A DNA stretch of 64,000 nt from the NCBI GenBank assembly GCA_033296705.1, contig MU856994.1, positions 1-64,000 on the forward strand, in the 5' to 3' direction. A model generated the notes under the pieces. It did no database searches, had not been told where the DNA came from, and saw nothing but the letters and a program-made list of their open reading frames with translations. Shown here piece after piece: positions 1 to 10,642 of the stretch. The stretch comes from Chaetomidium leptoderma (Eukaryota; Ascomycota; Sordariomycetes; Sordariales; Chaetomiaceae). The number at the start of each line of letters is the position of its first letter. Within the stretch, counting starts at the first letter, position 1. The translations under genes were made by a program, and so were the position numbers.

Positions 1-925
1 CTTGGTTGGGTGGAAAAGGCAGATATTGGTTGGGCCGGCAGAATTCATGCTGGGGTGGGCCGGTGCACCGGGTGGCAGAAAGCTGGATGTACCTTTTTTA
101 CCCGGGGTTAGGGTTATATATGGGAGTTACAGTCGAAAGAGCCCAGACCTACAGTCGAAATAGACCCTCTCATTTTAAAACAGGAGGGATTATAAATCAA
201 ATTTGAGCAGATGGCCTAACTTTACTCAGAAACGGAAACACGACACGAGGAGAATACTAAGAAATCTAGTACTCATTGTTCAAAGGACGCGTCATATTCG
301 GACGAAACCTTGAGTACCTATTGACGTCTTCTATACAACATAGAGACAAGAGGAGAGCAAGTAAGTGTCATTTTACAAAACTCCGAGATATTCACTTTAA
401 CGACATGTTTTATACCGTAAAGTCGAACATGCTGTCACTGCATCCGGAAACGGCGGCCTTCCGGATCGGGTATGGCGCTCCGTCAGACTCGCGTCCTCGC
501 ACGGCCCCGCCGCGCGCGCCGCATAAATAGAGCCCCTCCTCTCCGACGTCCCTTTCTTGTACTCTCAACTTTCTCCCTCTCCCACATCTGGCGGAGAGGG
601 GGCGAGTGGAGGGCCGGGCCCGGGAGCCCTGCCGATTCTGAGGTCGAGTCCGCCTTTCTCCGCACATGCAATATATTACGCTCGTTCCCCGGCGCTCCAG
701 CAGTACGAAGATGGCCAGCTTACACACCATATGCTTCTGGGAGCTGTTCTCACAACCTTTGACATCTTCTCGCCGTTTCAACAGCACGGTATCCCACCAG
801 GAGCGCGATGGCAATCTGCCTCGACAACCAGATTTTCTACAAACCTGCCATGGCGACAGGTCCCACTGCGCTCTTGACTGAAACGAGAACAGCTCCCTAT
901 AGGACCGACTGCCGACGGCACGAAC
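1..925. other. No supported gene; possible promoter
   Basis: I see no convincing gene. A TATA-like ATAAATAG at 523-530 is followed by a pyrimidine-rich stretch, as in many fungal promoters, and could belong to the small ORF at 926 or to an unrecognised gene. Long antisense frames here are compositionally biased and resemble nothing I know. Confidence 0.3.
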
Positions 926-1129
926 ATGGCCGCGCCTGGTTACAGCGTCGCAGACAAGGCCGGACCTCCCATCGCAGATCGTGGAGGGCAGGCACTTGGA
1001 GGTCCTGTGCCGATGCCAGACACCAACAACAGACCCAACGGTCCCAACCAACTAGGATCTACACAGCCACCCCAGCCAACCAAACCAACAGACCGGAGAT
1101 CTAAAATTGCCAGAGGCTTTGAAGTTTGA
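926..1129 (+). CDS. Possible small proline/glycine-rich protein
   Basis: A 67-residue ATG-initiated ORF rich in Pro, Gly, Asn and Gln that ends in a short basic segment (DRRSKIARGFEV). It has no signal peptide, membrane segment or domain that I recognise. A TATA-like element and pyrimidine-rich leader lie about 400 bp upstream. It could be one exon of a longer gene or a chance ORF, and no function is proposed. Confidence 0.2.
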   Translation: MAAPGYSVADKAGPPIADRGGQALGGPVPMPDTNNRPNGPNQLGSTQPPQPTKPTDRRSKIARGFEV

Positions 1130-1375
1130 ACGCCCGCCATTGTTTCGGCCGTGCTGCGCTTCTGGCTCCTCAGACCCGAGCCATGGCCAGCCCGTGCGGC
1201 TGGACATCTCAGGAGCGGCATCTCACAGGAGTCCCAACGCAGCTAAAAATAGACTCACAGTCTTTACCCATGTCACGCCGATAACACCCATGTCGGGGCG
1301 ACGCCCGGGCCACCAGACACTTCGCGGCCAAAATCCCCGCACCAACGTGCCTGATCCCCGATCCAACCTAACTCT

Positions 1376-2188
1376 ATGCTTCCGCACTGCACTGCTCACT
1401 GCTCACATACGAACATGCAGCTTACAGTCGCCCCCGAGAGCTCTGCTGCCCTGACGGCAGACGGCACGATACGATGTCTCCTCTCCACCCGGTACCCGCT
1501 CCTGTCCCGGCAGTCCTCGGCTGCGTTTGCCCTTGCCGATCAATTGGTCGAGGAGCTTACCCGCGCTGTCCCCGCACAACTTGGCCCCCCTCCAGTGCCG
1601 TCACACACCATGGCTGAAGACGGAGCCCCATCGGCCGATAACGTCACCAGCTACACGGCCGACACGCGGCTCCATGCCGTCCTGCTCGAGCGTAACCGCC
1701 TCCTGGTCTGCTTCGACCTGTTTCTTCACGACTGCAAGCCCGAGGTCCGTCGACTGGTAGACGAGAGCATGGCACAGCCGATCCACGTCCTCGTCAAATC
1801 GGGTGACATGTGCCAGATGAGGAGGAGCCCGATGCTGGACGGGGAGGTTGCCGGGAGATATATGGACTTTCGGGAGATTGACAAGGGCCCGCGACCGTAC
1901 TTCAACGACAACCTGAACCCAGGTTTTTATGTTAATGGAAGACACTATGAGGGCAAGCTAGAAGACTTTGACCCAGAATTTGAGTTTCCCCGCGGCGAGG
2001 ACGAGGACGAGGACGAGACGTGGGAGTTTGATGAGGTTTGCGGCGATAGAATCGCGGAGGACGGCGTCCCGGAACTGCTGGCGAGGTGGAAGAGCGGCAG
2101 GGAGACATGGGAGCCTTACGAGTACATGGCCAGGACGAACCCGGAGGCGGTTGCCGATTATGAGCGTCGTTGTGGACAGACGAGTTAG
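1376..2188 (+). CDS. Chromodomain-like protein, uncharacterised
   Basis: A 270-residue single-exon ORF. The C-terminal 40 residues read like a chromodomain: a strand ending ELLARWKSG, then TWEPYEYM, then a helix PEAVADYERR, which parallels the 'YLVKWKG...TWEP...L...EF' pattern. An acidic stretch (EDEDEDE) precedes it. The middle holds a hydrophobic helix-like segment around LLVCFDLFLHD. Chromodomains bind methylated histone tails, or sit at the C-terminus of retroelement integrases; no integrase motif is present here, so this is either a small host chromatin protein or a domesticated fragment. Three ATGs (1376, 1415, 1610) are possible starts. The one at 1610 begins the more conserved-looking part and would give about 192 residues. 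Confidence 0.5.
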   Translation: MLPHCTAHCSHTNMQLTVAPESSAALTADGTIRCLLSTRYPLLSRQSSAAFALADQLVEELTRAVPAQLGPPPVPSHTMAEDGAPSADNVTSYTADTRLHAVLLERNRLLVCFDLFLHDCKPEVRRLVDESMAQPIHVLVKSGDMCQMRRSPMLDGEVAGRYMDFREIDKGPRPYFNDNLNPGFYVNGRHYEGKLEDFDPEFEFPRGEDEDEDETWEFDEVCGDRIAEDGVPELLARWKSGRETWEPYEYMARTNPEAVADYERRCGQTS

Positions 2189-3284
2189 AGCATAGGCTTA
2201 TGACTATTATACTACAGATAGAAGGGAGGTAACATGGTGCCCGAATTGCTGTGCCAGATGCCGATCCAATCATCCCATGACGAAACATGGGACGCGGACT
2301 CGCCGGTGTGCTTCGAAACAGGCCACGGCCCGGGCCGTCCCGCGGGCGCGGTCGCGCGATGCGGCTCAGCGAGAGGCACGGAACAAGCCAACAAGGCGAC
2401 GCCACAACCGGAAGCAGACCTTGTGGCCCGCGCGGTCGGGGTGTTGGGCGGAGAGCGTGGACGCCGTGTCCGGGATTCAGGCGTGCGCATTCACGCCTGG
2501 ATGCAGTCTGGCAGTGCTGCTGGGCGCGAGGTGGCCGGGAAAGACAACCGCTGTCACACTGCAGTATGAGGTTTGGTAGGAGAGATCAACAGGTTGCGTT
2601 ATGGAGAGCTCTCTGACAGAGGAAAGGAGAGCTGAAGAGCAGCCTAATATACAAAAGAGAGCCATCCACTGCTGTTCCACGTCATGTCCAAGCTCCCAGG
2701 AGCTCAGCAGCCACTACCAGCCACCTCCGTGGCAGCGGCAGGATGTTAATCAGTCTAGAATCACGAAGAAGCGGCGTTTGAGTACATACTGATCTTGCTG
2801 AATAAGTTTAGAAACAAGGTGGAGGGTGGATTACTACCTGCTCGGAGTTGTTGTCGTGGGTCCCCGTTGCTCAGAGCTTCAGAGACCTTTCGGTGCTGGG
2901 GCCGGGGCTGGCTTCCGCGCGAGGGCGAGCTTGGCATACTCGGCTCGGCCCGGGCCCCCCTTTGGGAGCGATTGGTGCGCTCCTGTGACTCATGCGTCCA
3001 GTGTTGGCGGGCAGAATCTGCCTTGGATGTGTGGTGTGGTTGTTTGTTGGTGTGGTGGAAATCACTCAGAAAATGGGCAGAACTGGTGATGGTATTTCTG
3101 GTGGGTTGCTTGTTGAGTTGAAGGTTGGGAAAACCCAGGCAGGTGGGCTGTCTGCAGAACGAAAGGCACGTAGTCACGTGGTCTCCGACGACACCCCCCC
3201 ACAGACAGCCCACCGCCCGGGCACCGAAGCCATCGCCAACCTCCTTTACTATACACACAAATAAATCCATGGTGTTGATGTCCA
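2189..3284. other. Intergenic; possible LTR remains
   Basis: No gene recognised. The stretch directly downstream (on the minus strand) of the Copia fragment, about 2800-3284, is where a 3' untranslated region and LTR would be expected. A minus-strand TGT followed by a G run near 3200 could be an LTR start, but I could not find a matching second copy. Confidence 0.25.
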
Positions 3285-4140
3285 TCAACCTTGGGCCCAT
3301 GGTGCCTTTCTGGCCACCATGCCCATCATTCTCACAAAGGCAGCGTGCTTCTCCTTCTGCAAAGGTTTTGTCAACCTATCTGCGGGCATATCGATGCCCT
3401 TTACGTGCCTGGCCTCCAGGAGCTTCCTCTCCGCCTGTTCAATGACCCATTTGTATCGAATGTCGATGGTCCGGGTGCGCGCCTTGTTGAGAGGGTTCAT
3501 CACGGTGAGGTAGGCGTTCAGGCTATCAGTAAACAGGATGGTCGGCTTCGGCTGCAGAGCTCCGCATTCCTCCATGATCCTGGCCACCCATTTCGCGGAG
3601 AGGGCGGCTGGCGTGAGGTTGGCGAACTCTGCCTCTGTTGTGCTGAGGGCAACGAAGGTCTGCTTCTTCGTCTTCTACACAACTGGTGCCCCGGCTACAA
3701 ATACCATGTGGCCACCGGTCGAGTGCCGCGATGGCATCCGGTCAGTCAAGGAGGCGTCCGCAAAGGTCAGCATCAACAGGTCTGCAGTAGTGAGATCCAG
3801 GCCCCCAAATTCGAGACTGTAGCTTGCTGTGCCTTTCAAGTATCACAAGAGGTGCTTTATGAGGTCCAGGTGGGCTTGGGATGGCCCTGCATTGGCCTCG
3901 GCCAAGCGGGAGACTGTGTAAGCAATGTCGGGCCGGGTGCCGCAGGCCACCTGGTTGATCGCTCCTGTATCCTTGATATAAGCCTTCTGCCGATCTATCA
4001 ATGGTTTCTATGTTGCCGGCAGTTCGAAGTTAGCTGGCCAGGGCGTAACAACAGGATTGCAGTCGTCTATATCCTTCTTTTTGAGGAAGGCCCTAATGTA
4101 ATGCCCCTTCTTGCTATAGGTATGTTGCAGCTATCTGATG
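3285..4140 (-). mobile_element. Ty1/Copia retrotransposon remnant (RT C-terminus and RNase H)
   Basis: One minus-strand frame can be followed from about 4130 to a stop at 3285. It reads as the end of a Copia polyprotein: RAFLKKKD, then CGTRPDIAYTVSRLAE, the YLKGT motif, an RNase H core with KTKKQTFVALSTTEAEF, then TDSLNAY and ADRLTKPL. The frame is unbroken by indels but interrupted by nonsense codons at 4008-4010 (TAG), 3843-3845 (TGA, where Copia elements have Arg before YLKGT) and 3675-3677 (TAG, where they have Trp before K-x-KKQ). The Trp-to-TAG change equals C-to-T at a CpA on the opposite strand, as RIP produces. Integrase, gag and most of RT are absent, so the element is dead. Confidence 0.85.
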
Positions 4141-4605
4141 ACAACTCTACAAGTATAATCAAGCTTAAGGAGAGAAAGAAAAAAAGGAGGAAAAGGGCTA
4201 GCGCGCGGGCCTTGTCTGACCAGATGGAGACTGTGGATAAAAAGGGGTAGGCGTGATGGGGTCGTAAAGGAATAGGGGTTGGCGTGATGGAGTCGTGATG
4301 GGGCCGTTGGCCGGGAGTGTAACAGGCTACCGATCGGCTGGAATGGATGCACAAGGCGTAGGAAGAATGACTTGATTGCTTCGAATGGGAGGAAAGGAGG
4401 AACGCTAAGTGCTGCGGGTGCCCTACTTCTGTCAGGGAAGTCTCTCATGGAAGGTACCGTTGACAAGATGCAACGTCAATCTTAGAGCGTTGGCGAGGAA
4501 CAGGTGAATCAGTGCTGTGTAGGGAGCGTCTTGATTTCCCAAAGGAAAATAGAGTACTGATCCTTACGGATCCAACTCCCTCTGTGGACCCAGGGTCTAG
4601 TAGAA
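4141..4605. other. Intergenic spacer
   Basis: Between the Copia fragment and the AT-rich island. It contains a purine-rich stretch near 4165-4200 and no recognisable gene. It may be more of the decayed element, including its missing upstream part. Confidence 0.3.
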
Positions 4606-5130
4606 GAGCTTATATACAATAGTTTAACTAGATATATTATCTATTTACTAGATATACCTAGAATATAGTTTAATAGATAGCTATTTAGTACTATATATAT
4701 TATACGGGTTATAATAGTCAATACTTAAGTTATATATCTATTGCTATATTATATTATATATATCTATATATATTCTACGTAAGTTATATATAATATTAAG
4801 GCTATATTATACTTAAGAACGTATTTATAATATTAGATATTATATATATAAAAAGCTATATAATATAAAGGGTATATATATACTATATATTAAAGTCTTA
4901 AGACTACTACTATATCTTTTAGTAGTACTAATTAGTACTACTAAAGTACTAATTAGTACTACCTAATACTTATTAGTATCCTTTTTACAAGAAATATTAG
5001 TACTAAAAAAGTACTAAATGCCCTAGTATTTACTAAATACTAGTCTAGTACTCTAGTACTAGTACTAGTCCAGTACTAGACTAGACTAGTATAGTACTAG
5101 TACAGGGTTAGTACTAGACTAATACTAGAC
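4606..5130. repeat. TA-rich island, probably a RIPed relic
   Basis: About 525 bp made almost entirely of A/T with TA, TATA and AGTACTA-like runs, against GC-rich flanks. In the right half the word CTAGTACTAGT recurs in both orientations. Extreme TpA excess next to a nonsense-riddled retrotransposon is the usual appearance of RIP-mutated DNA in ascomycetes. No ORF survives. The interval 5131-5472 to its right is ordinary spacer in which I see nothing. Confidence 0.6.
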
Positions 5131-5472
5131 TAATCCAAACCCTGGTGGTGGGGATAGGGAGATCTGGCGTTGTTGTTGTCGAAGTGCCAACGATGTTGAA
5201 GCTGAATGAGGAGGTATGGCAGTCCCAGCAGCGGGGAAGTGCCTCAGGTCCTATCATAATACACTGCCAGGTGCCGATTCCACTATCAAAATGGCGTTAG
5301 TAAAAACGCCAACGTTAATTGTTCATTAGCTGTTCAATATCTGCGCCACTGCATTGGCAACTGAGGGGTTGAGGCACCAAAAAGGAAAAAGCAAGATTGG
5401 TGGAACCTGATATGTTTGGAACGTAACGTCAATTTGTTGCTCAAATACTCCAAGACTACCGCCGCCGCTAGT

Positions 5473-7435
5473 CTACCTCTTGCTGCTGCTGCTGCCCTCC
5501 CTAACAGCATACACGACATTCGGCGGCCTAACTGTGCGCGGGCTTGGGGGGTTGGGCAGTGTATCAGGCTCGGAGGATGGAACGGGAAGCGAAGCCATGT
5601 TTCTCATCGGCTTATGCTCGAGATGAGCCCGTAGGTTTTGCTCAAAAAGACCGAGCACATTCTGATTATACTGAACAATCAAAGCAAAACCATTAGCATT
5701 TTCTTTCAGAAACAAAGACAGGGGGCAGAGAAGACACACCTTGTTGTGCATGGCCGCGATGTGGGGAGTAATAATCACATTCGGCAGATCCCAGAGAGGA
5801 GATCTCGCATTCAGGGGCTCCTCGTTGACAACATCCAGGGCAGCGCCCCCCAAGTGCCCATTTCGGAGATACTCGGCCAGGGCATGCTCGTCCAACAGAG
5901 GCCCGCGCGCGATGTTGATGACGATGGCGTTCCTGGGCAGCGATGCCAGCTCCGCCCTGCCGATGAGACCACGCGTCTCGGGATTGAGCGGCGCCGCAAG
6001 GATAAGGACGTCCTGATGGCGGAGAAATGCACGCAAGCCGTCTCTGCCATCGGCTCTCAAGACGGTGACCTGGCTCAGTCCTGAACCGGGCGTCGCCAAG
6101 GACGTGGGAAGGCCCTTTGGGTTCATGGCCGTGACTCTGCTGCCTAGAGCAAGAAAGCGCTCGGCGACTTGCTGGCCGATGGAACCAAAGCCGATGATGC
6201 CCACAGACAATTCGCTGAGGGTCCGATATCCCATCAGCGCCTGGGGTGCCCAGTCGTGTCTGGCTTGGTTGTCCAGTGCCGTGAGCATGTTGCGGGCCAG
6301 CATCATGGTGTTCATCAACACCCACTCGGCAATGGCGCCAGACCCAGAGCCCGTACTCGACGTGACTCGAAGATTGGGACGGTGGTTGTATGGACTATTG
6401 CTGAGCATATCGAGGCCCGAGGAGGCGAGATGGATCCATTCGAGCCGAAGAAGACTGTACTCGGCCGGTGGCAACTCGGTCGTCGCGAGAAAGATGGTTG
6501 TCTTGTCAAGCACGTACTTGGGGATCGACGACCATTCGTCGCTGCAGTAGGAATAGACCTCTAGATTCGGGAAGCTCTTCTTCAGATGATCCAGTCCGTC
6601 GGTAACACCAATGAATCCTGAGCGTTTTCGAGTGGTCAAGATGACGGGATACGTTGGCTCCCATTGCCTTGTTCTGCTGGGCGTGACAGTAGGCGGAAGG
6701 GTCTTTGTGGACTTCCACTCCTCGATGTGTCCACGCCAGTGTTTCTCCAACTCGGTGATATCGACCTCCCATTGACGTTGGGGGCCGGGACACACTGGGC
6801 AGCGGATCGGTTTCGTTTTCCAGTCGTGTCGATGCGCATCCGCATCCACCGTCATCCGCCCGGTCCGTTCCACCTCTTCAATGACCTTGTCCAGAGAAAT
6901 GAAAATGTTTGAGAAGGGCACTTTCCAGTGTCTGGGATGGAACGACTTGTCGGTGCTGAGCGACCAGTCCATCACGTGGCAGTGAAGAGGAAATAGACTG
7001 GGTATTATGTGAAATCCGATCATGAATATCGGAATCCTCTCTGGATCTACTCGCATCATGCGGTCCGTCTCGATCTGAGCTTGGTCGCGAAATCGATACA
7101 GCAAAGGAAGGTGCTTGGCCGTCAAGCTGGCCGTCTCCCCGATGGACGTGTCTCGAGGCATGAAAATAACATGGTCGGGGGACTGCAAGACAGGTTCTCC
7201 AGTTAGCCAGTCTTCTCCTACCGCCTCCCCAGAAGGGTCAAAATACCTTGGCGTTGGCGTCATCTACGACAACTATCTCTTGGTCGAAATACCGTACGTT
7301 TGAGTGCTTTTCTGGGTGGTGGCAGATGTCAAACAGGGGCGACTCTTGTTGATTAATACTAGCGTATTCCCGAGGGTCTCGAGGATCTACTCGGACAGCA
7401 GTTTCGGTCAAAGTTGGGCCATAAGATTGAGTCAT
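5473..7435 (-). CDS. Aprataxin-like HIT/zinc-finger fused to D-2-hydroxyacid dehydrogenase
   Basis: Proposed exons on the minus strand are 7435-7247, 7182-5740 and 5670-5473 (609 aa). The introns, 7246-7183 and 5739-5671, have GT...CTAAC/CTAAT...CAG signals, and splicing joins VVVDDANAK to SPDHVIFMPRD. Residues about 35-210 resemble aprataxin/Hnt3, which removes 5'-AMP from abortive DNA ligations: a HIT core ending in FHIIPSLFPLHCHVMDW and a CxxC...HxxxH finger (CPVC near 192, HWRGHIEEW). The first His of HxHxH is Pro; the last two remain. Residues about 245-560 are a 2-hydroxyacid dehydrogenase: dinucleotide motif GFGSIG (about 394), catalytic Arg in NIARG (about 486), Glu in VNEEPL and His in TPHIAA (about 536). 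Both parts share the large middle exon, so this is a real gene fusion unless the assembly is wrong. The C-terminus is Pro/Ser-rich. The ATG at 7466-7468 is an alternative start. Confidence 0.8.
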
Positions 7436-9607
7436 TGTGTGCGTCCAAGGCTCTCTGTTCTCTAGCAAGCAGGATCAGGGAACACAGGGCCTTAAGTACA
7501 AGCAGCTTGAAGCAGGTAGAGGACAGGGAGCCTCAGTCAAACAGCCTGGGGGGGTCTGGCGGTCACCATGTCGGTCAGAAACGCAGTCGCAGCCTGTCTT
7601 TATACCTAGTGCGCCATCTTCCCAGCTTTTCGGCGTTTCAAATGTCGAGACGAGGCCCAAACAGCCCTAACAATCCAACCGGCCCAAAAAAGGGACCAAT
7701 TTGGCATTTTTATATATCATGTCAAGAAATTACCCCTTATCCAACCAAAGTTCCAACCCAAACTTGAACTTGATCCAAACGCCCGCCACCAAAAGAATGA
7801 AATAATAATTGATGGCAAGAGAATGCATGCTGGGGCGGACGGCGTGCGCTGTGGATTGACTAGTTCGAAATCGCAGGTCCCGCGCCCTCCCAAAGTTCCA
7901 AGATCCGCGCCAAGCGGCACGGGTGACAGGATACAAATCGTGGGCTGTGGGAAGAGGTCTCGACCACCGTTTGTGATCGCGTATAAGCCGTTGACCCACA
8001 CCGGAGGCCCTGCTCCGGGATTTATGTAAACTGTAATACCAGATCGGCCTATATTAGTGACGTAAGGTATGTATGTACCTATACCACCCCTTTAGGCTCC
8101 AGGGTTTCGACTTTTTCCACTTTTGCGGCGCCAATAGGTACCTATGTACTCTTGCCAGTACAAACAAGCTTGTGAATCAATTTCAAGGGCCGCTGGAAAA
8201 TTTGGGCATCGTCGATTCCTTCGTGCAACAGCCCGAGGTCGAGGCGTATCTTAGAAAGACAAAGTACAACCGACGCGGTATCTGCAAATGCGCATCGCCA
8301 AGCGGCAACGCCACCTCGGCCACCTCGAGACTCGCGCTCCTCGGGAGGCGGCACAATGCGCCGAGTTGCTTCTGCCCAGCGTGGCTTCGAAGCTTGGGCT
8401 TTTCCTCTGGGAACTAGCTTCGGCCTCTTGTTTATGGGTAAGTCCAGCCAATGGCTCAAGGTTTGTCCGCTTCGCTTGCAATGTAAGTTGATGTCGTTGC
8501 CGTTGTACATACAGTACACAATACCTGATAGGAGAAAGGGCTGCTGAGATGCGCAGAGTAGAGGAAGTCGGTGAATAATGACTAGCGACGGGTGAAGCAC
8601 TTGGCACAATGCCTCGACGGGCCAAGGCCACAGTTTCGCATTCCGTTTTAAGCCCTGGAACTGCTCGTTGACAAGGCCGAAATGCTGTCGCTAAAATACC
8701 ACGCCGCCGCCACCTATTAGCTGGTCGCCATGGGTGCGGCCGGCTCTCAAACCGCAGCTGCAGCCGCAGCCGACATCCTTCGCTGCATAAGTTGTGTATC
8801 CCGACCGTCTCCTCCTCCTGTGACCGGTCCTACTGGCGGACAAGACGTCCCTCTTGTGGAAGGAACGGTCCTCAACTGTATGAAGACCGGGCCCCGATGC
8901 GGGCTGTAGCCTCTGCGACTTTGGTGCAACCTCATCCGACCCGGGCACGCTGCCGGTCCTCTTTGGCATCGTCGTTGGCTTCCTCTTTATTTCACCCTGT
9001 TATGGCCCACAAGCCCCTTTTCCCAACTGGAATACTGAGCCGACTTCGTTGGGACACGAGGGGGAGCGGCGGACGGAGGGTGTCCAAACTGCAAACGCCA
9101 TTGAAAAGTCACATCCTCCGCCGGGATTGTGAGATTAATGGTAATCAAGTGGCTACACCTAGGTCATCACATTTACTGAGAGAGAGGATAAATTGCACCA
9201 CGGAGAAGTGCCAGACTATCGAAGTTTGTACATACCAGACTAGGACAAGACAGTTGTTGTAAGTCCCGACGAAAGAGCAAGCAACAAGCCGAAGGGCCGG
9301 CAGGTCAAGAGCAAACATTCAAATCCCAACCACTTTCACAGGCGGCGCACTCCTTAGAAAAACCGCAATAATTCTCTCGCAGACTTCAGTCCGCGGCAAT
9401 CTCAAGCTTGATTTGTCTATCCAGTCCACCACACCACCGACCGACCCCCCACACAAACACCCAGAAATATAGTACACAAAACGAAGCAAAGCCATATATA
9501 CATGAAAGTGAAGTGAACATCCAAGCGGGGAAGAACCCCAAACTTCGAAACCGCACCGGGCGAGAAAAAGACAGGACGTGAAGGGTGTGTTCAGGCGTGC
9601 CACAAAC
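7436..9607. other. Long intergenic region
   Basis: About 2.2 kb containing several short ORFs on both strands, none with a recognisable domain or plausible exon pattern. It includes the 5' region of the aprataxin fusion gene and the 3' region of the AA9 gene. Confidence 0.4.
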
Positions 9608-10642
9608 TTAGTTCGAGCTCAGGTCCCGCGCGTGGCGGCGCCTGGCCGAACCACCAGAGCAGCCGGTGGGGCGCGGAGCAGCAGCCGACGACGAGGCGAC
9701 AGGAGCAGCCGTGGAGGAAGACTCGGACGGGGCGGGGACCAGGGTGGCGCCGGAGTCGACCGAGGTGGTGGCGCTGGCAGCCGGGGCGTTGGTGGTGGTG
9801 GTGGTGGTGGCGGCGGGAGGGGCAGACGCGGAGCCGGTCACGGCGCTGGCGGTGGCGGTGGCGGCGGACGAGCCCTGGGCGATGCTAGACGCGCCCGAGA
9901 TGAGGGCCGGGCCCGGGATCTCATACTTGACGGGGGACGTGTAGATGTTGGCCAGGATGCCGGCGTCGGTGGGGGTGTACAGCGAGGTGCCGGCGACGCC
10001 AGCGGGGGTGTCGGTGCCGGAGCCGGTGACCTCCAGGTTGAAGCACTGCGGGTAGTTCTGGGCACCGTTGGCCTGGTTGCCGCTGTGGAGGGCGATGATC
10101 TCGTGACGGAGGACGTAGTTGCCGGGGGCAATGTTGGAGGGAATTTGGACCATCCAGGCGTTGTTGTTGGCAATCAGCTGGTCAGAGCCCCAGATGCCAG
10201 GAGCGTTGGCGCCGTCCACGAGGCCGACCTCGCCGATCTTGAAAAACTCAAGGGCAGTCTTGGAAACCTTCTCGCAGCCTTCGGCACCGCAGTTGGCGAG
10301 GTAGTCGATGACGGGACCATGGTGCGACTCCGGCCAGGTGTCCCACTGGATGAAGATCTTGTCGCCGGCGGCAACAACGGCATGGCCTCCAGCATTGGAG
10401 GCAGTCTTGTGGCAGATGATATCACCGCTGGCGAAGGCGTCGGGAGCGACGAAGCCGTTGTCCGTGTTGCTGGCGGTCCAGCCAACAACCGTCGGCGCGT
10501 CCTGCATGTACGGGAAAGAGAACGGGTCATAACCCTGGTACTGGAGGCCGTTGATGATGAGGTGCTGAACATGGCCGTGAGCGGCAACCGACGCGGCACC
10601 CGCGAGGGCGGAAAGGAGAGTCTTGGAAGTGAGAGAAGGCAT
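9608..10642 (-). CDS. AA9 lytic polysaccharide monooxygenase (formerly GH61)
   Basis: A 344-residue, intronless, secreted copper enzyme of the AA9 family, which cleaves cellulose or related beta-glucans oxidatively. The signal peptide runs to Ala21, so the mature protein begins with His22, the N-terminal half of the histidine brace. The second copper His is in the SHHGPV motif (106-111), and the axial Tyr and supporting Gln are in NGAQNYPQC (192-200). Disulfide Cys residues are visible at 77, 118, 123 and 200. After the catalytic module (to about 228) comes a Ser/Thr/Ala-rich tail of about 110 residues. It ends in a basic RRRHARD segment and carries no CBM1. The tail is probably an O-glycosylated linker; whether the basic end binds substrate is unknown. 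Confidence 0.95.
   Translation of the reverse strand: MPSLTSKTLLSALAGAASVAAHGHVQHLIINGLQYQGYDPFSFPYMQDAPTVVGWTASNTDNGFVAPDAFASGDIICHKTASNAGGHAVVAAGDKIFIQWDTWPESHHGPVIDYLANCGAEGCEKVSKTALEFFKIGEVGLVDGANAPGIWGSDQLIANNNAWMVQIPSNIAPGNYVLRHEIIALHSGNQANGAQNYPQCFNLEVTGSGTDTPAGVAGTSLYTPTDAGILANIYTSPVKYEIPGPALISGASSIAQGSSAATATASAVTGSASAPPAATTTTTTNAPAASATTSVDSGATLVPAPSESSSTAAPVASSSAAAPRPTGCSGGSARRRHARDLSSN

Noticed and set aside
410..1051. 213-codon minus-strand ORF
   Set aside because: Skewed Arg/Ser/Gly composition, no recognisable domain, and a promoter-like plus-strand sequence inside it.
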